A DNA stretch of 64,000 nt. Source: Burkholderiaceae bacterium (GTDB lineage Bacteria > Pseudomonadota > Gammaproteobacteria > Burkholderiales > Burkholderiaceae_C). The stretch's first letter is position 1, and the number at the start of each line of letters is the position of its first letter. This document shows, piece after piece, positions 18,034 through 25,410 of the stretch. A program made the translations under genes and the position numbers. Below the pieces are notes generated by a model, which saw only the letters and a program-made list of their open reading frames with translations, did no database searches and was not told where the DNA came from. The stretch lies in the NCBI GenBank assembly GCA_024235955.1, contig JACKLJ010000002.1:186001-250000 (forward strand). The letters run 5' to 3'.

Positions 18034-18711
18034 ATGGGCCACGCACCCGAACCCCGCTTCGCCCGCGTCGCCGCCCTGCTGGCCGATCCGACCCGCGCGC
18101 GCATGCTGGCCCTGCTGCTGGCGGGCGAATCGCGCACGGCGGGCGAGCTGGCGCGCGGCGCCGGCGTCACGCCGCAGGCCGCCACCTCGCAGCTGGCGCA
18201 GCTGGAAGACGCCGGGCTGATCCGCGCACGCAAGCAGGGCCGGCACAAGTACTTCGCGCTGGCCGACGTGGAGGTGGCGCACGCTTTGGAGGCGCTCTCG
18301 CTGGTGGCCGAGCGCGACGACGTCACCGCGCGCTGGCGCCGCCCCGCCTACCAGCCGCTCAAGCGCGCCCGCCGCTGCTACGGCCACCTGGCGGGCGAAC
18401 TGGGCGTGGCGCAACTCAAGATGCTGCTGGCGCAGGGCCATTTGCGCGAATCGGCCGAGGGCTTCGTGCCCACCGCCTCGGGCGAAGACTGGCTGCGCCA
18501 GCTTGGCCTGCCGCTGCCCACTGGCGGCGGGCGCCTGGCCTACCGCTGCATGGACTGGTCCGAACGCCAGGACCACCTGGCCGGCACGCTGGCCACCGCC
18601 CTGCTCGACCACTACCTGCAGCGCGACTGGCTGCGGCCCGGCCAGGAAGACCGCGCGCTGCGCGTCACCCCGGCGGGCGAGGCGCGGCTGCTGCCCATGC
18701 TCGAGCCCTGA
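18034..18711 (+). CDS. ArsR-family winged-helix regulator, 225 aa
   Basis: Transcription regulator with an N-terminal ArsR-type winged helix (LLADPTRARMLALLL, AGELARGAGVTPQAATSQLAQLEDAGLI, RKQGRHKYFAL; residues about 10-85). A longer C-terminal domain of about 130 residues contains YGHLAGELGV and YRCMDWSERQDHLAGTLA. The typical metal-binding Cys pair of ArsR (ELCVCDL) is absent, so a metal-sensing role is not supported; the C-terminal domain probably senses something else. As the last gene of the ABM-NIPSNAP operon it is likely the local autoregulator. Confidence 0.85.
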   Translation: MGHAPEPRFARVAALLADPTRARMLALLLAGESRTAGELARGAGVTPQAATSQLAQLEDAGLIRARKQGRHKYFALADVEVAHALEALSLVAERDDVTARWRRPAYQPLKRARRCYGHLAGELGVAQLKMLLAQGHLRESAEGFVPTASGEDWLRQLGLPLPTGGGRLAYRCMDWSERQDHLAGTLATALLDHYLQRDWLRPGQEDRALRVTPAGEARLLPMLEP

Positions 18712-18753
18712 GCACTGAGCCTCGGCCTGGATGACCTGCCCAAGGGCCGCGCA

Positions 18754-19434
18754 TCACCGGGCCACCCAGCCGCCGCAGACCGGAAAGGCCTGGCCCACGA
18801 AGCAGTCGGCAGCGGCGCTGCACAGATAGGCGGCGAACAGGGCATCCTCGCGCGCCGACACCAGCCGGCCCAGCGGCACCTCGCGGGCCAGGCGCTCCTG
18901 GAAGCGCGGGTTGGCCTGCACCTCGGGCGGAAAGTACGTGGGGTTGTCGACAAAGTTCTGGGCGATGGCATTGACCTGCACGTTGTGCGGCGCCAGCTCC
19001 ACCCCCACGGCCTGCACATAGGCCAGCTGGGCGCCGCGGGCGGCGCTGTAGGACGAGGTGCGTTTCATGCCGCGCAGCGCGGACGCGCTGCCGATGACGA
19101 GGATCTTGCCGGCCCGGCGCGCGATCATCGCGGGCGCGGCGGCGCGAACCAGTCTGGGCAGCGGGTCCACCAGCGCTCCGAAAACCTGCCGCCACTCCTC
19201 CTCCGTCACCTCGGTGGCCGGCGTGGTGGGTGCGGTGAACGCCAGGTTGGCCACCAGCACGTCGATGGCGCCTGCGGCGCGCACCACGCGGTCAGCCGCG
19301 TCCGGCTCCCAGAGCGGCTCTGCGCTGGCCACCACCGTGGCACCCTGCTCTTCGAAGACCTCGCAGAGCACCGGCCCCATGAACTCGTTGGACTGGGTGA
19401 CGAGCACCCGCTTGCCTTGCAGCGCGTGTTGCAT
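18754..19434 (-). CDS. Predicted halohydrin dehalogenase (SDR-related), 226 aa
   Basis: Classical SDRs use Ser-Tyr-Lys; here the catalytic segment is Ser116, Tyr129, Arg133 (GSASALRGMKRTSSYSAAR), i.e. S-x12-Y-x3-R. The nucleotide-binding glycine motif is replaced by T13-x4-F18-x-G20 (VTQSNEFMG). Both are the diagnostic motifs of halohydrin dehalogenases, which turn vicinal halohydrins into epoxides, and the reverse with nucleophiles. NFVDNPTYFPPE occupies the position of the halide-pocket loop. The length matches the family. A GST gene ends 84 nt upstream on the same strand. It would usually be annotated merely as an SDR oxidoreductase; a non-enzymatic SDR-like protein is the alternative. Confidence 0.78.
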   Translation of the reverse strand: MQHALQGKRVLVTQSNEFMGPVLCEVFEEQGATVVASAEPLWEPDAADRVVRAAGAIDVLVANLAFTAPTTPATEVTEEEWRQVFGALVDPLPRLVRAAAPAMIARRAGKILVIGSASALRGMKRTSSYSAARGAQLAYVQAVGVELAPHNVQVNAIAQNFVDNPTYFPPEVQANPRFQERLAREVPLGRLVSAREDALFAAYLCSAAADCFVGQAFPVCGGWVAR

Positions 19435-19518
19435 GCTTCTGTACCTTATCGATTGGGTCGAGAGATGCCTACCCGGCGCGTGCCGTGCCTGCCCCGCATG
19501 GTCAAGCGCATAGGCCCT

Positions 19519-20157
19519 TCACGCTCCGGCAGCCCCGCGGTAGGTGCCATCGCCGTGCGGCGCGGCCAGAAATTCCGGCCGCTTCTCCGCAGCCGCTGAA
19601 TAGGCTGCCAGGCGCGGAAAGCACCCGGCAGGCACGGCGTCCGCCACCGTCTGCCGGGTGAAGTGCCAGGCCACGGCGATGGTGATGCCGGCCTGCCCGA
19701 AGCCCGCCGCCCCTGGCGCCGGGTAGCCGTCGACCTCGCTCTCGAGTGCGTCATAGGCGGCCAGCAACTGATCCGTGACCCGGCTGACCCAGGGTTCATG
19801 CTGGATTTCCGGCGGGCGCAGGTTCCGCTCGTAGAAGATTTGCACGCTTTTTTCCATGGCAGCCAGCGCCAGGCCGATCAGGTGCAGCTCCTGCTGCAGC
19901 GGCTTCAACCCGGCAGGCATGAGGGAGCGGGGCCGGGCCAGGGCCTCGGCGTACTCCAGGATGAGGGTCGAATCCATCAGCGCCGTGCCGTCGTCGCACA
20001 CCAGCGTGGGGGCCTTCACCACCGGGTTGACGCGCCGGAATTCGTCCATGCCCCGGAACACCGAAACCGACCGGTGCTCGAAAGGCAGGCCGAGCATCTG
20101 CAGGGAAATGGCGACGCGCCGCACGTACGGCGAATCCAGCATGCCGATGAGTTTCAC
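19519..20157 (-). CDS. Glutathione S-transferase family protein, 212 aa
   Basis: Cytosolic GST. The thioredoxin-like N-terminal domain starts MKLIGMLDSPYVRRVAISL (GTG start at 20157). A Shine-Dalgarno GGAGGT lies 4 nt before it, which decides against the longer frame. SPYVRR supplies the candidate catalytic Ser/Tyr, and NPVVKAPTLVCDDG and DSTLILEYAEAL the glutathione-binding cis-Pro and SNAIL-like motifs. The C-terminal helical domain ends RPEFLAAP. It precedes the halohydrin dehalogenase-like gene on the same strand and could detoxify epoxides produced by it. Confidence 0.88.
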   Translation of the reverse strand: MKLIGMLDSPYVRRVAISLQMLGLPFEHRSVSVFRGMDEFRRVNPVVKAPTLVCDDGTALMDSTLILEYAEALARPRSLMPAGLKPLQQELHLIGLALAAMEKSVQIFYERNLRPPEIQHEPWVSRVTDQLLAAYDALESEVDGYPAPGAAGFGQAGITIAVAWHFTRQTVADAVPAGCFPRLAAYSAAAEKRPEFLAAPHGDGTYRGAAGA

Positions 20158-20191
20158 GGGACCTCCATGAGTGGCCGGGTGGAGCGGTTCA

Positions 20192-20743
20192 TCATAGGCC
20201 CGCACGCCCGAATGTGCCCAGGCTCACATAACGCGGCGGCTGGGCCGCCAGGTCGGACCAGATCAGATCGACCTGCCGCACCGTCCACGCGATGGGGGCG
20301 GCCAGCGGCGCCAGCGTCACCCGCTCGGCATGGCGCAGCGTGGTGAGGTGCGGCTTGAAGGCGCGCGATTCCGGCTGCAGACCGGCCTGCGCCGCCAGCG
20401 CGTCAGTGGCGCGGTGCAGATCCTGCAGCGCCGGGTTGGGCGCTGGCCGCAGCACGGCAATGGTGCCGCTGCCGGTGCGCCACAGCTCGGCGCGGTCCAG
20501 CACGATGCGGAACGGCTCGAAGCCCAGGGCCGTCAGTGCCTGCGACCAGCTGCGCTGCGCCGAGGCATCGACCCGGTTGAAGAACTGCAGCGTGAGGTGC
20601 ATGCGATCAGGCGCGGGGCGCAGGCGCCGTGGCAGGCCGTCCCAGCGCTGGCGCTCGGCGTCGATGGCGGCACACGCCGCCGCGTCGGGAAAAATGGCGG
20701 TAAACAGGCGGCGCGGCGTGGGAGATGGGTGCGGGTCGTTCAT
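20192..20743 (-). CDS. thpR: 2'-5' RNA ligase / 2H phosphoesterase family protein A, 183 aa
   Basis: Two-histidine phosphoesterase of the LigT/ThpR family. The two catalytic tetrapeptides are visible as MHLTLQF (HLTL) and KPHLTTL (HLTT), spaced about 80 residues apart as expected. The fold starts RRLFTAIFPDAAACAAIDAE. The biological substrate of bacterial ThpR (RNA 2',3'-cyclic phosphodiesterase activity) is uncertain. The ATG at 20743 is preferred to the longer frame (20770). A related but divergent paralogue lies immediately upstream, and both follow dnaE2 on the same strand, possibly in the SOS operon. Confidence 0.88.
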   Translation of the reverse strand: MNDPHPSPTPRRLFTAIFPDAAACAAIDAERQRWDGLPRRLRPAPDRMHLTLQFFNRVDASAQRSWSQALTALGFEPFRIVLDRAELWRTGSGTIAVLRPAPNPALQDLHRATDALAAQAGLQPESRAFKPHLTTLRHAERVTLAPLAAPIAWTVRQVDLIWSDLAAQPPRYVSLGTFGRAGL

Positions 20744-20775
20744 CGCGGGCGGGCGGCGTTCATCGAGCATTCATC

Positions 20776-20812
20776 CAGTGCTTCGGCAAGCTCAGCGTGA
20801 ACGGTTGGGTAT
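20776..20812. repeat. CR-4 repeat copy
   Basis: GTGCTTCGGCAAGCTCAGCG and TGAACGGTTGGG, the CR-4 core with two substitutions, lying between the two 2H phosphoesterase genes. Confidence 0.75.
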
Positions 20813-20831
20813 TGTTCCTGAACGCGACCCG

Positions 20832-21410
20832 CTACTGGAAGCCGAAGCTCAGCTGCGCCGGCGCCACCAGTGCTTCAGAAGCGCCACAAGTCGCCAGCAC
20901 TTCGTAGTGACGCCGCCCGACCTCGGGGGTGAGCTGCAACCACACCAGGCAGACCTCGCTGACCGGCCAGTCGATGGCCTGCGGCAGCCGTGGCGGGGCC
21001 ACGCCCAGCGCATCGCGCGACAGCGTGACATGCGCGCCCGGCCGGTGCCAGAACGGCGCGTGGGCGCGCCGCGCCAGATCGGCCACCTCCGCCTGCAGGG
21101 CCTTGAAGGCCGGGCTGGGCGTCGCCTGCAGCACCAGGTGGCTGCCGCCGACGTGGGCGCGCTGCAGGCGCAGCGTAAAGGGGCCAAAGCGCAGCTGACG
21201 CAGGCCCTCGCGCAGGCGCGCCAGTTCGGCGTCGGCGTAGTACAGCGGGTCGGCCACGGTGACGTGCAGGCGCTCGGACTCGGTCCACCAGCGGTGGGCC
21301 GGCCAGTGCCATTCGCTGCGCAGGCGGGCGATGGCGTGGCGCGCCGGCTCGTGGGGCAGCAGGCAGACGAACAGGCGGCGCAGGCCGGGTGCTGGCAGGG
21401 GCAGCGGCAT
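20832..21410 (-). CDS. 2'-5' RNA ligase / 2H phosphoesterase family protein B, 192 aa
   Basis: Second 2H phosphoesterase. Catalytic motifs are RLHVTVAD (HVTV) and GAHVTLSRD (HVTL). The protein begins LRRLFVCLLPHEPARHAIARL, parallel to its neighbour, but similarity between the two is low outside the motifs, so this looks like an old duplication. It starts 21 nt after the dnaE2 stop codon with a GGGAGAG ribosome-binding site in the gap, implying cotranscription with the mutagenesis genes. Whether it acts on RNA ends during SOS is not known. Confidence 0.86.
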   Translation of the reverse strand: MPLPLPAPGLRRLFVCLLPHEPARHAIARLRSEWHWPAHRWWTESERLHVTVADPLYYADAELARLREGLRQLRFGPFTLRLQRAHVGGSHLVLQATPSPAFKALQAEVADLARRAHAPFWHRPGAHVTLSRDALGVAPPRLPQAIDWPVSEVCLVWLQLTPEVGRRHYEVLATCGASEALVAPAQLSFGFQ

Positions 21411-22192
21411 GGCGGCTCTCCCAGTGTTTTCCTAGTGAAAATCGCGGCTGGTGGTGGCCTCGGCCAGCCGGCCCAGCAGCGGGGTGAGGTCGTGCAGGCG
21501 GCGGGCGATCAGGTGCTGGACCTGGCCGCCGCTGTCCACGTCGCGCTGCCACTCACCCTCCACGGCCATCAGGCGCGCGCGCAGCAGGACGTGCGCTGGG
21601 CGTCGTCCTCCCGCAGGCTCTTCCAGACGATCACGTTCACCGGCCCGGTCTCGTCTTCCAGCGTGACGAAGATGGTGCCCCTGGCCGTTTGCGGCTGCTG
21701 GCGCACGGTGACCAGGCCGGCCGCGCGCACGCGCGCGCCGTGCGGGCGCTGGCCGAGCTGGGCCGCCGTCTGCACGCCGCGCCGCGCCAGCCGCTCGCGC
21801 AACAGCGCCATGGGATGGCGGCGCAGCGTGAGGCCGAGGGCGGCATAGTCGTGCACGATCTCCTCGCCCTCCGGCGCGGCGGGCAGCGCCAGCGGCGCTT
21901 CGTCGATGGGGGCGTCGTGCAGCAGCGCGGGCGCGGGCTTGAGGGAGGAGCCCTGCCACACCTGCTGGCGCCGGTGGCCGGCCAGGCTGCGCAGCGCGTC
22001 GGCGGCGGCGAGCTGGTTGAGCTGCCGCGTTTCCAGCCCGGCGCGGCGCGCCAGATCGGCCACGCTGGCGAGGGGCGCCAGCGCGCGCGCCTGGGCGATG
22101 CGCTGCGCCGCCGGCTTGTCCAGCCCCTTGACCAGGCGCAGGCCCAGGCGCACGGCGGGGCGCGGGGCAGCCTTTGCGGCGGCGCCATCGAC

Positions 22193-22256
22193 TCTTTTTT
22201 TGATAGCTGCCTGCGGCGTCTGCGCCTGGGCTGGAGGCCGATTTGATTCACAAAGT
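22193..22256 (+). repeat. CR-1 repeat inside dnaE2 (copy 1)
   Basis: TTTTTGATAGCTGCCTGCGG, then CTGGGCTGGAGGCCGATTTG. In the polymerase frame it is translated as CESNRPPAQAQTPQAAIKKR, in an insertion before VRLGLRLVKGLDKPAAQRI. Confidence 0.9.
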
Positions 22257-22321
22257 TCGTGGGATGCTTCCGCTGCCGGGCCGGACACTGGCGAAACGTC
22301 TTCCACCACACTGTCAGCTAT

Positions 22322-22384
22322 GGTGTTGATAGCTGCCTGCGCCTGCTGTGCCTGGGCTGGAGGCCGATTGGGATCAAAAAAATC
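22322..22384 (+). repeat. CR-1 repeat inside dnaE2 (copy 2)
   Basis: GTTGATAGCTGCCTGCGCCT, then CTGGGCTGGAGGCCGATTGG. Translated DPNRPPAQAQQAQAAINTIA, the same reading phase as copy 1, so the two copies give similar peptides about 43 residues apart. Confidence 0.9.
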
Positions 22385-24540
22385 GTGATCTGACCCTGAT
22401 TCCTCTGACCCTGACTCAAGCTCCAGCGCGCAATCCCAGCCGCTCACCGCCACGTCTGGCGGCAGCACCTGCACACCGTGGCGCCGTGCGTCCTGGATGA
22501 GCTGCGAGGGGCCGTAAAAGCCCATGGGCTGCGAGTTGAGCATGGCGGCCAGAAAGGCCTCCGGCTCGTGGCACTTGAGCCAGGCGCTTTCGTAAGCGAT
22601 CAGGGCAAAGCTGTAGGCATGGCTCTCCGGGAAACCGTATTCGCCGAAGCCCTGGATCTGCTTGAAGATGCGCGCGGCCAACTCGGCGCTGTAGCCGTTG
22701 GCCAGCATGCCTTCGGTCAACTGGATCTCGAACGGGCCCAGGCCGCCCTTGCGCTTCCAGGCGGCCATGGCGCGGCGCAGACGGTCGGCGTCTTCGGCGG
22801 AAAAGCCGGCGGCCAGCATCGACAGCTCCATCACCTGCTCCTGGAAGATGGGGATGCCCAGCGTGCGCGCCAGCGCCTTGGCCAGCCTCGGCTGGGTGCC
22901 CGGCTGGTCGTATTTGGACAATTCGTACTCAATCGGCTTTCCCTGCCGCCGCCGCTCGCGCGCCTTCAGGTACGGGTGCACCATGCCGCCGCTGATGGGG
23001 CCGGGCCGCACGATGGCCACCTGCACCACCAGGTCGTAGAAGACCTCGGGTTTCAGGCGCGGCAGCATGCTCATCTGCGCGCGGCTTTCGATCTGGAAGG
23101 TGCCCACCGTGTCGGCCAGGCGGATCATGGCGTAGGTGGCCGGGTCGTCCTGCGTGATGTCGTAGCGCGTGAAGGGCTGGCTGCGCCGCTGGCTGACCAG
23201 ATCGATGCAGCGGCGCACGGCGGTGAGCATGCCCAGCGCCAGCACGTCGACCTTGAGCATGCCCAGCGCCTCCAGGTCGTCCTTGTCCCACTGGATCACC
23301 TGGCGCAGCGCGGGCCGGCGCGGCAGCCAGGGGGCCAGCGCGGCCTGGTCGGCCCAGGCCTTGGCTTCTGCGCCCTGCTCCTCCACACCCACACCCCAGG
23401 CCTCGGCGCCGTCCATGGCGGCGGGCTCCACCGCCACCAGCCGGTGCAGCGGCGTCTCGGTGAGCACGAAGCCGCCCACGTGCTGGCTGAGGTGGCGGGG
23501 CGTGCCGCGCAGCTGGTCGGTGAGTTCCAGCCACAGCCGCATCAGCGCCGGCGGTGCGGCAGCGCCCACCGTGGCGGCCAGCTCGCCCAAGCGGTGCGCT
23601 GCCAGCTCGTGGTCGAACCAATGGTGGTCCTTGGCGAAGGCGTCCACCAGCCGCTCATCCACGCCCAGCGCCAGGCCGACGTCGCGCAGCGCGCTGCGGG
23701 TGCGGTAAGCGATCACCGTGGCGGCCAGGGCGGCGCGGTGCCGCCCGTATTTCTTGTAGATGTACTGGATGACTTCCTCGCGCCGCTCGTGCTCGAAGTC
23801 GACGTCGATGTCCGGCGGCTCGTTCTGGCGTGCGCGGCTGATGAAGCGCTCCAGCAGCGGGTGGGATTTCTCGGGGTCGGCGGCGGTGATGCCCAGGCAC
23901 CAGCACACCACCGAATTGGCCGCCGAGCCACGCCCCTGGCACAGGATGCCCAGCCGCCGCGCCTCGCGCACGATGTCGTGCACGGTGAGGAAGAACATCT
24001 CGTAGCGGCACTCGGCGATCAGCCGCAGTTCCTTGGCCACGTAGCGCCAGATCTGGATCGGCACGCGCGGGTAGCGGCTGCGCGGGTAGCGCTCCAGCGC
24101 ACCCTGCAGCGTGAGCCGGCGCAGCGCCTGCGTGGGTGTGAGGCCCGATGGCACGGTTTCCAGCGGGTAGTTGTAGCGCACCTCTTCCAGCCGGAAGCTG
24201 CAGCGCGCGGCCACGGCCAGCGTGGCGGCCAGCAGGTCGGGTTCGTACACGCTGGCCAGGCTGGCGCGCGGGCGCAGATGGCGCTCGGCGTTGGGCTGCA
24301 GCGCGAAACCGCACTGCTGCACCGGGCGGCCCAGGCGGATGGCGGTGAGCACGTCGTGCAGGCGCTTGCGGGCACGCACGTGCAGGTGCACGTCGCCAGC
24401 GGCCACCAGCGGCAGGCCGGTGGCGGCGGCCAGGCGCCGCAGCGCGAGCAGCCAGAGGGCGTCGTCGGCGTCGCCGTTCAGCTCGACCAGCAAGGCCGTG
24501 GGCCGGGCTGCGGAAGGCGCCAACGCATCGCCGGATTCCA

Positions 24541-24602
24541 TGCCAAAAAGGCCTGCAGCCCTTTCCTGACGGCCGCAACCAGCTATGAAATCCATAGTTT
24601 CC
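24541..24602 (-). repeat. Degraded CR-1 repeat inside dnaE2 (copy 3)
   Basis: AAAAAGGCCTGCAGCCC and ACGGCCGCAACCAGCTATGA match the reverse CR-1 layout with substitutions. It lies in the PHP/finger-proximal region of the polymerase. Confidence 0.55.
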
Positions 24603-25074
24603 GGATGCTGCAGCCAGCCGCGGCACGGCGCCCACAGACGCTCGCAGCCGGGCAGCGCGGCCAGGGCCACGGCCAGCGGCGGCAGGCGGTAGCGGCCCTT
24701 CTCCGCCGCGCCGCGGCAGCGGCTGATGAAGCTGCACACATCGCCCCAGCCCGAAAGATCGCGCGCCAGCGCCACCAGCGTGCCCTGGTCCTCGAACCGG
24801 AACTCGCTGCCGTAAAGCAGCCGCAGGGGCGCGGCCACGCCCGCCGCGGCGCGGGCAGCGTGCAGCGCGGCCAGTTCGTCGTCGGTCGGGTCGGCCTGCG
24901 AGCGCTCCAGCGCGCCCAGCGCCTGCCAGGCGCGCACCACACCGGCCACCGAGGCCTCGTCGGTGACGGCCAGCGCCGTGTAGCCCAGCGCCCAGGCACG
25001 CTGCACCAGCTCTTCCGGGCTGCTGGCGCCGCGCTGGAAGCTGAAGTGGGTGAGGCAGTGCAGTTCCGCATACA

Positions 25075-25262
25075 ACGGGCCCCCACGCTCCCCCGCTTCG
25101 CGTGGTCCGCTGCCCCCCGAGGGGGTGCTCGCCGCCTTCGGGCGGCCGAGCGGCGGCGAGACCGGGCCCCCACGCTCCACGACTTCGTCTGTTGCGCTGC
25201 CCCCCGGGGGGGTTGCACCCCGCCTTGGGAGCGGCCCGGCGGCGGGGTGACCCCCACGCTGT
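25075..25262. repeat. CR-3 array (two units plus partial) inside dnaE2
   Basis: Two ~85 bp units beginning CCCCCACGCTCC and ending in GGCGGCG, followed by a truncated third CCCCCACGCT. Translated in frame it inserts about 60 residues between the N-terminal helix (SFKELQRRAQEAARLARLAK) and the PHP domain, with segments ERGGPVSPPLGRPKAA and SATDEVVERGG. It matches the array in imuB at 25546-25766. Confidence 0.92.
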
Positions 25263-25410
25263 GCTGACGCACCGGCCTCGCCCTCCTGCGCATGGCCCGG
25301 CGCTGCCGGCCGGAGCGGCAGTGGCCGCACCTTCGCCAGGCGGGCCAGCCGCGCCGCCTCCTGGGCGCGGCGCTGCAGTTCCTTGAAGCTCGGCTCCGGC
25401 ATGGCGCACC

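Larger units (their letters stand above)
21432..25402 (-). pseudogene. dnaE2: Error-prone DNA polymerase DnaE2, frameshifted near 3' end, repeat-expanded
   Basis: DnaE2/ImuC, the C-family polymerase of the SOS mutasome. The PHP domain (YAELHCLTHFSFQRGASSPEE) and polymerase core (PDIDVDFEHERREEVIQYIYKKYG, QVAIVRPGPISGGMVHPYLK, GFGEYGFPESHAYSFALIAY) are intact. The frame that starts at 25402 stops at 21569 after WKSLREDDAQR, while the expected ending (LLRARLMAVEGEWQRDV...SRDFH) continues in the next frame to 21432. One missing base near 21590-21600 explains this, as a real mutation or a sequencing error. Only the C-terminal ~55 residues (OB-fold end) are affected. At about 1320 residues it far exceeds the usual ~1050 because of in-frame repeats. 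imuB ends 8 nt upstream. Confidence 0.9.

Noticed and set aside
22141..22440. CRISPR-like spacing of two similar repeats within dnaE2
   Set aside because: Only two CR-1 copies, inside a coding frame, with other copies dispersed through the window; no cas genes.
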